Origin: Actinernus sp. WN-2022 | Lineage: Eukaryota; Cnidaria; Anthozoa; Actiniaria; Actinernidae | Assembly: GCA_030867875.1 (NCBI GenBank) | Contig: JAOWCC010000577.1 | Span: forward strand, 72,597,012-72,661,011 | Length of the DNA stretch: 64,000 nt | Direction: 5' to 3' | Shown here: positions 31,991-43,563 of the stretch, piece after piece | Layout of the letters: every line of letters starts with the position of its first letter | Numbering within the stretch: the first letter of the stretch is position 1 | Notes under the pieces: generated by a model | The model's input: only the letters and a program-made list of their open reading frames with translations | The model's database searches: none | What the model was told of the DNA's origin: nothing | Made by a program: the position numbers and the translations under genes

Positions 31991-33001
31991 CACGATAAAT
32001 GAACTATAGTAGTAAATAATACCTTATAAACACGTTTCTCTAATAGGACGTTGAAAATGTAAAAAATACAACGAAAAAATGAGGGTCTTATTATATGTTG
32101 TTTTTTCTTGTGTCGTATGTTGTTTTTTCGTTGTGCGGGCTCGTTGGAAATCGTTGTACGTGTCCCAGTCGTTTGCTGCTCTTTGTTGCTATTTTGTTGC
32201 ATTTGTTCGTTGAAAATTGTTGTGTGTGTCCCAGTCCCCCCACTTTGTATACTACTTGAGAAAAACAACAAACTAAAATGTAGAGAATTCAGAAAAGAGG
32301 CGTAGTTATTCATGAATTTATTCTTGATTTTTTCACTTTCCCAAAAAAATTGGTCGGTTGATTGGGTAAATGATAAACGAAACATTTATTGAGATGGCTT
32401 TCTCTTTATTTAGATGATTTCGTCAACAAGTTATCGGCACGCTGTAGATATAGGAATGCATTAGTAAATAAGCTGAATTAAGTTCTATCTAGGGGGTGAA
32501 TACCCAACTTTTAACCCTAATCTTTTTTATGCCGATTCTTAATTAGAAGATTTAGCAATTTGTATTAGAAACCGTAGCATACGAGACATTCTTTTTGTAT
32601 CAATTAATTTGAAGAAGGATCAGTCTAGGCGATAAGATTGTCACCGAAAAACGACAAAGATACATCCACAATGTATTTCGGTCAGTTGGGAATGTCCTTT
32701 GTCGCTTGTCGGTTGTAATTGGGAATGATAATTTTTTTGAAATACCGCGTGTGGTTTGAGGTTCCAACGGAAAGCTAAAGGTAATAATTATGTTAAGATT
32801 TTACCATTTCTGGGCTATTGTAACTATCGAAACTATATTATCACCAAGAGATATAATAGGAAATATGTACTAGGATATTTGTGGCATTGCTGACCCTGGA
32901 TGTCAGAGCTATTTTTTCGAACCGAGACCTCCTATCGATGGGTTTCTTGGGGATTAAAAACCTCTGGCACCCAGGGTGTGCTAGTTATTCATTGTCATTC
33001 C
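31991..33001. other. Non-coding stretch right of the Polinton
   Basis: No supported gene. 32,095-32,235 has two runs of TTGTTTTTTC(T/G)TTGTG and CGTGTCCCAGTC/GTGTCCCAGTC-type words that repeat about 80 bp apart. The piece at about 32,240-32,360 (GAAAAACAACAAACTA through GGTCGGTTGATTGGG) has a diverged match at 36,270-36,430, so it belongs to a dispersed element. The right end of the Polinton should lie somewhere here. Confidence 0.4.
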
Positions 33002-33322
33002 CAGGAGCGTCCATCTCCCATACCAGGTTTGTAAGTCAGCGTATGACCGGATCGAGCTATATTTAGAACAGATCTCACGGCAGTTCACGTGCCCACACTT
33101 TGGGAATCCAATCAAACCAAAGTCAGGACAATGCATTGTTAGTAAATCACCTCAGAGCACAATAGATCGTTCTTAATCTTGATAATTACGGCAAGCATAT
33201 GCACGATCGCAGTAGAGTCAGAAGGCAGTTACCAGGGAAACATGTTCTAAAAATAGCTCAAACCGGTCATACGCTGACTCACGGGTATAGTATATATGGA
33301 CGCTCCTGGTAATGGGCTCCTG
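33002..33322. mobile_element. CAGGAGC-family MITE, 7-bp target duplication, copy 1
   Basis: 321 bp beginning CAGGAGCGTCC and ending GGGCTCCTG, flanked by perfect TCATTCC repeats (32,995-33,001 and 33,323-33,329). Internal arms are inverted (GTCAGCGTATGACCGG and CCGGTCATACGCTGAC). It has no coding capacity. A relative with the same ends is at 42,684-43,070. Confidence 0.75.
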
Positions 33323-33740
33323 TCATTCCTTATTTAACGTTTTGCTGATTTGTTTAAACATCTGATAAAGTCACTCTGACAACGTCTAATGAATCACTAT
33401 TAAAACTCATAATATTGTGCATTACGCAGTGAACAGCAAAACGAAGTAATACTCTGATCCGATATATTGTATATGACAGGCTACTCCTAACCTGAGTATC
33501 AGGCCTAGTTACGATGGGAGGAGGGGGTGGGGGGAGAATGGGAAGTGGGGAAAAGAAAGGAAGACTTGATACAAACCTATTCGATGACTTGTGTCAAACA
33601 TTCCAATTATGGACGTTGTGCTGATTGGATAAAAAACAAAAGACTCAAAACCGGATGTGAAAATGTCAGCTCCGAGCGAGCTCACTTTGAACATTATACT
33701 AGCCAATAAATACCATTATATTGTAGTTTTCTTTATCTAA
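33323..33740. other. Non-coding stretch
   Basis: No supported gene. A G-rich patch (GGGAGGAGGGGGTGGGGGG, about 33,518-33,536) is the only notable sequence. Confidence 0.4.
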
Positions 33741-33965
33741 CCTTGACCGCGTATGATTGACCATATTCCAGAATAACAATACACATAATGATCACTACAA
33801 ATCGCTTATATTGGGAATTTTTAGCCACTGGAATACCATATGTATATCTTGAATATTATATGTCAGTAAGAGTTTGTAGTTTACAGTGCAGAATGTTCCT
33901 CAGCCAGTAATTTCCAGAGACTATTCCATCTATTCTTATTCTGGAATATGGTCAATCGAACATAA
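33741..33965. mobile_element. Second copy of the TAA-flanked MITE
   Basis: About 225 bp aligned along its length with 145-365 in the same orientation (GATTGACCATATTCCAGAATA at the left, TATTCTGGAATATGGTCAATC inverted at the right). A TAA precedes it at 33,738-33,740. It is clearly diverged, so the family was active at different times. Confidence 0.65.
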
Positions 33966-34139
33966 CTCAAATCATTTAATCACAAATATAATTATTCTGT
34001 TTCAGATCTGTCCAGGTTTGACCTTTAATTTAATTAATAATTGAATATATTATGAAGTTTTCCATTGACATTTTCAGACGTAGTCAAACCACAATATCAT
34101 GATGTGTTCGTTTACTATTTTTGTACTGTAGCATTACGG

Positions 34140-35040
34140 TGGCCGAGAGTGACCAACGGAAAGTGGTAAGTCAAAATCCCGACTCAAAACGTCAAAGTCA
34201 GAAGTAAAAGCTGAGAAACGTTATTTGATATTCCACTTATGACTTCTCACTTGTAGCTTTCTTTCCTTTGCTTTACTGCTTCCCACTTTTAACTTACGAG
34301 TTTCGACTTTCAACTTATAATTACGAGCTTTAACACACCCCTCCCCCAACATTTATTTGCAGCCGCAGAGGACTGGGTTCCATTAAACGCGGAAACAGTT
34401 CATATGTTCTGCAGACTGAAATAAATCACAGACTAAGTATACCATGCAGATTGTCGACTTGGTATAAAATGGGGTCTGGGATATAAAGCTAGAAAAATTA
34501 AAGGATGAAAAAAAATATATTATGATATTCGTTCTTCATGTTCGGTGAATCGCTAAGTCTTTGGCGAGAAGTCGTAAATTTGGAAGAAGAAATCTATGAA
34601 TAAAATAGGTTCAACTGGACGTCATCGGAGTTAGTCTGCTTGCCGTTAAGTTTCCCGTAAATCCAGTCGGTAAAATATAACCGAAGAGCATACAAGCAGG
34701 ATAATCGGAGTGTATCTGCGGTAATCGGGTGGGGTGGGTAACCTGCTTGTAAAGGCTATTGATCGATCATATTTTACTCACAGCTGTTTTAAAATTCAAA
34801 TGTCTCGTGAAACAATTCTGCGGCTGCAAAGAAATGTCGGGGGGAGGGGGAGGAGGGGGTGGTAAAGTGGAATATCGAAACTCGTAAGATAAAAGTGGAA
34901 AGCAGCCGAGCGAAAGAAAGAAAGCTGCAAGTGGTAAGCGGAAAGTTAAATATCAAATAACGTAAGTCAGCTTTGAGTTCCGACTTAGCACTTTTGAGTC
35001 GGGATTTTGACTTTCCATTTTCATTGGCCACCCTCGGTTA
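34140..35040. mobile_element. 900-bp palindromic element
   Basis: Left (34,140-34,370) and right (34,800-35,040) parts are inverted copies: GGCCGAGAGTGACCAACG with CATTGGCCACCCTCGG, then AAGTCAAAATCCCGACTCAAAA and its inverse. The arms contain many AAGT-type words (AACTTACGAG, CTTTCAACTT) and a G-rich stretch. No coding capacity. The target duplication is unclear. Confidence 0.65.
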
Positions 35041-35999
35041 CTGTATATTGTACCAGCTATAAAATATATTCCGAACCAAATATCGTGTACAGCCGTATCA
35101 ACCTTATTCATAAAGGCATCAAAGCGAGGCCAGTTGTCCCAACTTATCGCAGTAATTGAAAAAAAGCTACAATTGATGGCGGAAAATGATAATGTGATTC
35201 TTTTTATGACACACTCAAGTACGTTAAGGCCTGGTTATAACATATTAATTTGCATAATGATGTGCATTTTCTCTAGTACCATACATGTGCAAAGTTTCAA
35301 TTGTTTTTACTGACTATATGCAGTGAGATATTCTTCATTTGTTATTTTTCCTCATGGCTGTGTCCACTCAATGACGTCACATATATAATTTGCATATTCT
35401 AAAAACCTTAATATCTCTGGAATGAGATGAGATATTGACAAGCAATAAACACCATTCTTCATCATTTCAACAGAACTTTCAAATGGGAGCTTTATTTTAA
35501 TGACCAAAATTTCGTTTCATAGGCACTTTAAGTTATTATATTTATTATACTGAACGTTAATACCACTAAATACTCTTCTTTGGAGTAGAACTAAGACGAA
35601 TGCAACCCGGCCATAACTGAAGGAATATATATCAAAGTAAGAAGGAATAGAAAGAAGGAATATAGAAATCAACGAAAAAACGTTAAGCTTCATTACTTCA
35701 GTGATCACCTGAGTGTTTTTTTGTGTCGCTTCCCAATGTAGTACTAGTCGCATGGAAGAAAGAACCCGCGATGTTGTGCTAGCGCTATTTCAAAATTATT
35801 GTCCTTCTGTGAAGTAACCAAGAAATTCACCCAATCCCTTTGTACTATTATCTCTTTCTCTTTTCAATTGCAACTGTTCCGTTGACTGACAAGAAAAAAG
35901 GCAGTTAGATCGTAAAGCCTATGTCAAACGATTCAACATCGGTACAACATCGGCACAACATTTGTTGAAACGGATATATTGAAACCGTTTAAATTGACT
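35041..35999. other. Non-coding stretch
   Basis: No supported gene. Around 35,225-35,525 is a low-complexity block with TTTGCATA words and a CAATGACGTCAC site, typical of decayed dispersed repeats. Confidence 0.4.
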
Positions 36000-36003
36000 T
36001 TAA

Positions 36004-37179
36004 CCCTTGCATTACCAGACGTGATTGGTTTCAATTTGGTGAAATCCTGCATGCTAACATCAGATCAGGTTTGGCTGGCCTGGGATAGTTAGGGCATCCC
36101 AATAAAATATTTCGTTTCCATCGCCCACTCTCTCGTGATGGTGGGTCGGTCCGTCTGAGGAAAAAATACGTTAGGGGATCTGGAACCAAATCGGCTTTAA
36201 GTCTGGCGTAAACGTTTTCATAAATTCCTCGACTACTTTTTACTCCACTATAGTTGCGCATTGACAATTTGCACGAGAAAGACAATAAACTAATACGCAG
36301 AGAGCTCGGAAAAGAGGTGTAGTTAAAAAAATGTTCTTCAATTTTTTTTTTTTTTTCCCGAAAAAATTGGGTCCGTGTCAAGCTTTGTAATTTTTTTAAC
36401 TTTTCAAAAATTAAGATTGGGTCGGTCGGGCGATGGGAAAAGGAAAAAAAAAGGATTGCGATGGCCAGCCTTAAATACTGCTGATCTTTTAAGACAATGG
36501 CTCAAGCTTTCCCCACAGTGCCATTCGGGAGAATTCTGTGTGCCCATCGACGGTAGGTATAATAATTGCTTCTCCTGTAGGGTTTTGAATGAAATCTGCT
36601 CTAATTTTCGATAAATAAGCCACTGTAAGAGAGCCAGAGGACATCATAAAGTCTGAGGAGTACTTCGCGCATGCTTTTAGTAGGCTTTCTGAGGGGATTT
36701 TACGAGGTTTCTGTTGTGTTTTGCTTTGCAATTGAGACACGTCACGGGAAGAAGTCTTTAGGAGGTCCAGAGGAGGAAACACTGTCGAATTGTTATTAAT
36801 TACCCAACATGCAGTTGGAGGCGTGTGCATGACAATGTCCGGTGTAATGTTGGCGTAGTTCACAGTCGCTTGATCTGTTTTGTGGAAACAAATCTGGTGG
36901 TCAGAAAGATTAAAGTAATGTAACCACTGAGTCCTGATTTTGTGTTTGCTTTTGATTTCAAGTGCGAATGTAGGAAGGATATTTTCAGCCGATTTTCAGC
37001 TCCTCAAAATTCGTGAACTGATCGAAGAAACTGTTATAGCACTGGCTTAAATTAAGTCATTCATCCCTTGAAATAATATCGCAACATCGCATTTCCAGCA
37101 TATCTAGATTCGATTCAATAATGTTTTTCAGTTACATGCTTCATATTGGCTAGTTTTGGCCGGTTTGGTACTGAAAGGG
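36004..37179. mobile_element. piggyBac-like non-autonomous element, copy A
   Basis: The ends CCCTTGCATTACC and GGTACTGAAAGGG are inverted and sit inside TTAA on both sides (36,000-36,003 and 37,180-37,183). TTAA target sites with CCC-starting ends fit piggyBac-type elements. It aligns with copy B (37,463-38,464) but carries an extra 380 bp (about 36,088-36,470). The frame on the minus strand at 36,489-36,863 is matched by one in copy B over a stretch containing SLTVAYLSKIRA, but both are short and I see no transposase motif. Confidence 0.6.
36088..36470. mobile_element. Nested insertion in piggyBac-like copy A
   Basis: Absent from copy B. Its edges (TTA then GGGCATCCCAAT; CGATGGCCAGCC then TTA) suggest a TTA duplication, with loosely inverted ends containing TTTCCATCGCCC and GGGCGATGGGAAA. 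The part at 36,270-36,430 matches 32,240-32,360, so the same family may be represented near the Polinton's right side. Confidence 0.45.
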
Positions 37180-37462
37180 TTAAATGAAGTCAAACTCTCT
37201 CCAACATGCCTTCAAAATATTTCAATACGTCGTTTCAACAATATTTTCAAGCTATTTCTAACAGTTTCAACATCAGCTTCAACAAATTCAAAGTTGACAC
37301 CGTTTGACAGAGGCTTAACTTCAATACAGGGCAAATGGAGAATATCTTCTCAAACCGCTAGACAATATGATGTTTATTCCTTGTACGCTAATTGCCCCAA
37401 CGAAAACAAAACGTTCAAATCAGAAATGCACTGGTCATAATCCTTAAGGTTGTATTGCTTAA

Positions 37463-38464
37463 CCCTTTCACTCCCGGACGTGTTTGTGCTCAATGGGTGA
37501 AATGCAGAGTGCTAACTCAACCCTCCCCACTCAGTTCCAGTTTGGCTAGCCCGGGCTAGTTAAATACTGGTGACTTTTTAAACCAAGGGCTCAAACTTTC
37601 CCCATGATGCCATTCGGCAGAATTCTACGGACTCGGCGGCGGTGAGTATGGTTTCTTCTGTAGGCTTTCCAATGAAATGTGCTCTAATTTTGGACAAATA
37701 AGCCACTGTAAGAGAGCTAGAGGACATCATTAAATCTGATGACGGCTTAAAAGTACTTGGTTTGCTTTTAGTAGGCCTTGTGAGCAGTTTCACAGGAATT
37801 TTCTGTTGTGTTTCTGCTTTGAGACACATGAAATAATTCTTCACTGAAATCCTTGAAATCCTGCAGTTGGTTGTCTTTTCCCCCTGCTCAACCTATTAGA
37901 TGTGTTTTTGTCACTTTAAAGCAACGGCTTGAGTCCAAATCACCGCTCTTGGTTGTAGGGGTAAAACCCTACCGGAGTCCCAGAGGGGGGGACCCCTTGT
38001 GATTTTTTTGTTAATTACCCAGGATGCAATTGGAGGTGGGAGCAGGAAAACATGGTGGAGAGAAGTGCAGCATTAAGAATAGCACGCTTCACAGACGCAA
38101 TGTGTGTTTTGTGCAAACAAACCTGGTGGTTCGAAAGATTAAAGAAGGTACTGTAACGACTGAGTGCTGATTTTGTGTTTGCTTTTGATTTCAAGGGCGA
38201 ATGGGAAGGATTTTGGAGGCCGATTTTTAGTTCCTCAAAATTGGTGAAAATCGGAGAAACGAAAAACGATCTCCAAAACAAATGAGTTTTTCTCCAAAGT
38301 GGGACAGTCAAGCGATCCCAGTTATAGCTGTGGCTTTGAAGTCATTCATCCCTTGAAATAATATCGCAACATCGTATTTCCAGCGTGTCTAGGTTTGATG
38401 CAATACTTTTCTCCATGTACATGCTTCACATTGGCCGGTTACGGCCGGTTCAGGAGCGAAAGGG
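37463..38464. mobile_element. piggyBac-like non-autonomous element, copy B
   Basis: 1,002 bp with inverted ends CCCTTTCACTCC and GGAGCGAAAGGG inside TTAA (37,459-37,462 and 38,465-38,468). It shares most of its length with copy A, including ATGCCATTCGG(C/G)AGAATTCT, CATTCATCCCTTGAAATAAT and the cysteine-free SLTVAYLSKIRA-coding stretch. Only 279 bp separate the two copies, and both point the same way. Confidence 0.65.
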
Positions 38465-41400
38465 TTAAACGTCTTGTTTTATACACCACGGGTGTTGAAT
38501 AAGATAACTTTATGAAATATTCAATCAAGGTTGTCGGAACTGATTAGCTGAACGAGCATTGATGACGTAAGCCTTATTGCAATTATCACCCCCTTCTAGA
38601 GTGAGCTGTCGACATAAAGATTAGTATTTCGTTACAGACGTCACTAATAATCTCACCGTGACACAAGATATTGTGTGAAATACCAACTCAGTTGAAGCTA
38701 CAAAACGCCGCTGAACTGACGATATCTTCCATGTAGCGGCCAAAGGTAAGTCCATCTCTACTATATATATTTATTGGTTGTATATTACTAGGTGAATACG
38801 CGGTCTAGGTGGACAAATTTCAAAACCGACATCAGTTAATTTCCCGGAGCATACAAAGTGTGATATAAGCTTTGATGTTTTGTTTTAGGTTATAGAAGAA
38901 TTAAGCCATCACAAATTAAGGAATAATTGGACTGTACAATTTACAGGTAAGCAGGCTAGGGACCATGATCCGTGTTAGGTGGAAAAGCAACTAATAAACT
39001 AGTTGTTGTGTTTAATCAAAGCTGACCAAGTTGCACGTTCAAGTCGATCAGCCGTTCAAGACCGAGTGATGGTGAAGCTATAGTCTACACGACTGTGATA
39101 AGATGTGTTCTTTGGTCTGCTCGCCAAACTTTGTTTCAGATCCTTTTCATTAGGATTCGCTGAGACCTGGTTTTCATTTTTGTTTATCCTCCAGTGATTA
39201 TATCTGCCCAATCGACTTCATTTTGCTATCAATAACGTCCCTGGTGTACGTGCTTTTGTATGTAAAATCACTGTCTGGTTTAATGTTTATTGTATTTTAA
39301 ATATCTTTTCAAATGAAGAACACATTCGCCGGTACAAGCTTTAACTTGGAAAAATTCCTTGCTTTAAATATGTCGAATGCTTAAATTGGTTCGGTTACTT
39401 CCAAATCAAATGTCAAACGTTGATAGATAGCATGCTTTCAATTAATTAAAGTTATGTTACGATCACCCAAAGCCTTTCAGACGAATGGCAATATTGTCCA
39501 AGTTATTTTCGTCTTTTGTTTGATAATTTCTCATAGCTTAGACTGATCTTTCATTAGTTCCGATTATTTTGTTGATTAAAATGCTTTTAACTTTAATAAG
39601 TATCAAGGACAACAATCTTGATAATGAAGTAATAATCCCCCGCACGGTGCCAATTCATACACAGCTCGCATATTTGGTGAAAAGTCGGTCTCTGTTTTCG
39701 TCAGCTGTCTTGTGAAACTCTTGAGGTTTTTTTTTTTAAACGTCAACACTCAATTTCCTTCCAACACATAACTCCAAAATAGAGAAGAGAGATAACTGAA
39801 GTTGGTTGATTCCTTAATTGCAGCCACACAAAAGCACGATCTCTTTAGAAGACTATTATTATAGCGAAATGCTCTCTCTACCCTTTTAAGACTGAGCTTA
39901 AATGTTGTTTTCTTAAGCAACACGACAAAGGAAACAAAAATAGTCAAATTGTCGGTAAACTGAGTGAAATCAGACTAGTACTATTTAGATCGAATGAAAG
40001 ACAGTGTTATACTTTATAGCCGCGCTGGCGAATCGATGTGATATGGTTACCAATTTTAATTTAACACAATTCATATTTAAAAATACACACTGAAGAAAAC
40101 CGTAAACATTAAAGATGAGTAAGCAGCCACAATGTTAATGCATGTATTGAAATGCGGTACTCTTTCCTGTTGCGGCACAGCAAAAATATCGATAAATAGA
40201 TTGGGAATAAAATATGTGGTTTCGTAGATTAGTTCTTTTAGTAGGCATTATGGAGTCACCTTTTCCTTTCCTTTGAAGGACGAAAAGTAGATGGTAAGCA
40301 AAATGTGCGAACCGCTTCCATAGGGGAGTTAAGAGTGGCTGATGTATGCGGCAACCAGACATGGTTTGTGAAATATAAGGTAAGTAAACCTATTATCGGA
40401 CAGTTTACCTAGATCGCTTCTATTCATATAATGAATAGGGCTATTGCCACTGTTTTTCTTCCTTCATGATCTTTAGCAGTTGTGACTAAGTTTGTGTAAC
40501 CTGATTCCTTTCGAATTTCACAATTCTCCCTGAAAATCGACTGAAGAAATCAGTTGTTGACAAACGTATTATCGGCCAGATTGACCTATTATCGGTCAAG
40601 CAATACCTCTTTCGGAAACTCGATCTTCGCGCACTTTGTATAATGGTAAAACGTTTAAAAAATGTTTTGGATTGAGGCCAAAACATTTCAGCGACTATTT
40701 AACCCTGTGAAACGTACTTAATTTCGGATAAGCGTGTTGAAAGGGGAGGCGAGGAAGTACCGCTCTTATAAAAATTCTAGAGAGTCTGGTGATGTCTACA
40801 CACGTGCACATCCAAATGTTCTATATTTATTGATCAATGTTTTTTTTATAAATATACCTGGTACAATTTTGAAGTTCAAACTTGTGCAAAATAAATTCCC
40901 GCCGCTGGCGCGCACAGTCGCCCCCAACTTTGGGCATGCGCTAGTTTAATTTGCCATGCCTTGAGCCATATTTATCGTACCAAGATCTGGCACTTTACAG
41001 TGTAAAGCATGCCCTCAAAGTATGCAGATGTATGCTTATTTGTGAACTCTAGCTATAGCGGCCTAGCTAGGTGAGTTAGAACTCGTCGTTTTGCTGTGGG
41101 CTTATGTTAGAGAAGGTTAGGGTTTTAAACAAAATATGTTAGCCGTTATATTAGGATGCATTTTACGTGCTCGCCCTTATGGTATGCCCCGGCGTGATTA
41201 AGAGTTATTGCTCTACAGTTATCCAAACTGGCCTTGGCCGCTAAAGGACTATTAAAGCATTGAGCTTAGAATTTGTCACACTTCGATGGTGGATTTTCGC
41301 TTAGAAATCACGTTGGCTTTGATGACAGAAGGATTCGGGATCCAAAACAATCTCGCATTTTCTCTCTCTACTTTGTTCTTTTGTCGACCTGTGAAACTTG

Positions 41401-42467
41401 GAATCCTGGCCCTAAAACCTCGTCGTTTACATGGGAACTTATTTTTGAAGTGGTTAGGGTAAGTTTTATGCTTCTAGTTAGGGTTTGTGTTAGAGATTTG
41501 GTTGAGGTCGATTAAGCGATTGCCGTCTTTAGGAGGGCGTCCCATGATTTAGCGCCACTCACCATTTTGAGTTGCAAGATCCCGAAATTCTTGCTTGACG
41601 TAGACTTGACACATATTTTAATAATCACTTCGTTGTATCTTATCCTATATCGGCTTATTCTCAATTATTTCTATCATTTTCTACAAGTGATGTCGTTATC
41701 ATTTAGTGGTATTATTAGGCATTGAGCATTATACGTACCATATTTTCTTAATAAGCTTTTGATTTCTCAATTCTTTAATTATTTCCTTATAATGGCTAAT
41801 ACACGTATACTTCCACGGATTAATTCCAATTATACCACATAGGCAGTGTATGGGATTATGACTCTAACTGAGCACTTTAAACATAAGCCGAGTGCTGAGG
41901 AAATAAGCTTTTGAAGTCCAAATGATTCCGAAGAGAGTAGGTACTTATTGACTTATTTGTGGGAGGGCCAGAGGCCCTGACGAGGTCATGACGTACAAAA
42001 TTACCGAGAGCTAAATAGTTTCCCGTTCGGCCCGACCTAACTCAGTCAATACGTTTTTTTTTTAATTTGCAGAAAATCGAGAAAATCGATTTTGACCGTC
42101 GGAAGCCTCAAAAGAGCCAAATTCGATTGTGAAATTAGCAGGTCACAAAACTTCTCTCGTACGCAAAAGGGAAGGATTTAGGAAGGGCATGGGATCTCAT
42201 TCGGGCTAAAAAATTTATCTTTGCAATATTTCGAAACGCGATCAATCATACGGTATTTTTTCTACAGACATAAACGTTGATTAAAATCGCAGTGGAAATG
42301 TTATCCATGTGCCTCATCTTGGATTTCTCTAAAAAGCTGGCCATGAAGTGTTTACTCATTGAGCTAACACATATGTAAAAACTGGAATGGGTAATTTATT
42401 TTTTGCCTCACACGAAACCCGGCTCGAAACCTTCGAGACATTTGAATAAATAACGCTTTGTTATTGT
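38465..42467. other. Long stretch without a recognisable gene
   Basis: Single-copy-looking DNA with short frames only. Splice-like features occur near 38,745 and 38,889-38,946 (separate entry). T-rich and A-rich runs are scattered (39,727-39,739; 42,055-42,065). The words TATTATCGG(A/C)C recur near 40,393, 40,568 and 40,590. Nothing else is supported. It could hold introns or the upstream region of a host gene. Confidence 0.4.
38889..38946 (+). other. Exon-like segment with splice signals
   Basis: A 58-nt piece preceded by a T-rich tract and TTTTAG and followed by GTAAGC. About 145 bp upstream, CGGCCAAAG is followed by GTAAGTCC (donor at 38,746), fitting a preceding exon ending at 38,745. 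Neither piece has a start codon in a good context, so they would be 5' untranslated exons. This is inferred from signals only. Confidence 0.25.
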
Positions 42468-43172
42468 TACCCTGCCTTCTTCAACTCCACGAAAAGCGAG
42501 AAGAAAAGAAGGCTCTGTGGCATTCGTGTTGTATTCGCCCAAGATTCTGGGCTTGTCAAGCCTCTCAAAAAGCGGTTCATCAGCGCGCGACAATTTTTTT
42601 AGTTTAAACTGATGACCAAATCTGAGCCCACTGCATCAATGGCAAAGAAAGGTGACACGACTGAGTAACCGAGTGAGTCTGGTCAGGAGCCCATTACCAG
42701 GAGCGTTCCTCTGTTATGGGTTGGGTCCCCAGCACAGGAGTAGATGAGGCTATTTTTAGATTCGAAATTCCCGCGAAAAGAGGTTGCCGCCATGTTGGTG
42801 CCCTTAAACAATAGATTCCTCGTTAGCTTCTTTTGTTGGGGCACCAACATTTGAATCTCTGGGGATTGAGTGAAAACCAGCAATTCGAATTCCCGCGTTG
42901 AAAGTGAGAAGAATGATAATGAGAAGTCACGTTAGCTATCTGATTGGCTAAGAATAGCCTACCTTTGTTCTTTTTCGCGCGAAACGCAATGCTAAAAATA
43001 GCCTCATCTACCTCTGTGCTGGGGTACAGACACAGAGGGGAAGATGGACGCTCCTGGTAATGGGCTCCTGGTCTGGTACGAGACAAAACCGTTAGCGCAT
43101 GCTCGATACGAAAACAACACGAATGCTGCAGAGCTTTCTTTTCGCTTTTCGTGGAGTTGAAGGATCTCCTGA
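42468..43172. mobile_element. Outer inverted repeat around a MITE
   Basis: CTTCAACTCCACGAAAAGCG at the left and its inverse at about 43,140-43,160 head inverted arms of roughly 80 bp, both also containing CATTCGTGTTGT. Between them is the CAGGAGC element at 42,684-43,070, so a younger MITE appears to sit inside an older foldback element. Confidence 0.6.
42684..43070. mobile_element. CAGGAGC-family MITE, 7-bp target duplication, copy 2
   Basis: 387 bp starting CAGGAGCCCATTACCAGGAG and ending with its inverse, flanked by perfect GTCTGGT copies (42,677-42,683 and 43,071-43,077). Inner arms hold CACAGGAGTAGATGAGGC and its inverse, and a second inner pair with GGTGCC/GGCACC. It shares about 25 terminal bases with copy 1 at 33,002 but a different core. 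Confidence 0.75.
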
Positions 43173-43563
43173 CAGGGTATGTTATTTTCTACGGTTTGCA
43201 GATTCCCGAGCACAAGGCTAACTTAGAACGCGAATATGGAACTTAAATTGAAACCTGAGAATTGAAAAGCAACTTACCTCAAGAGTATGGCAGTTTATGA
43301 ACTTCTGCGGTATTAGTTGCTCCGCAAGTGATAATAATAACAATTTATAACCTTATACCAATACAGGTACATCAGCAAACAATAATAAACAAACTTACAA
43401 CCATGTACGAGATATTCAAAAAGGCTGCTCGCCAATTTCAAAAATCATGAAAATATTTAGCTGACAATAACATTATAGATTTGTCTTGCATTGACAGAAT
43501 ATATAAGAACAGTGACCTCTTATCAAAGGAACGAAAATGATAATTTACTATAATTATACATTA

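Noticed and set aside
23876..32400. Terminal inverted repeats, penton and adenovirus-like protease of the Polinton
   Set aside because: I looked for inverted ends and for protease and penton-like frames on both strands and found none. They are probably lost with the missing left part.
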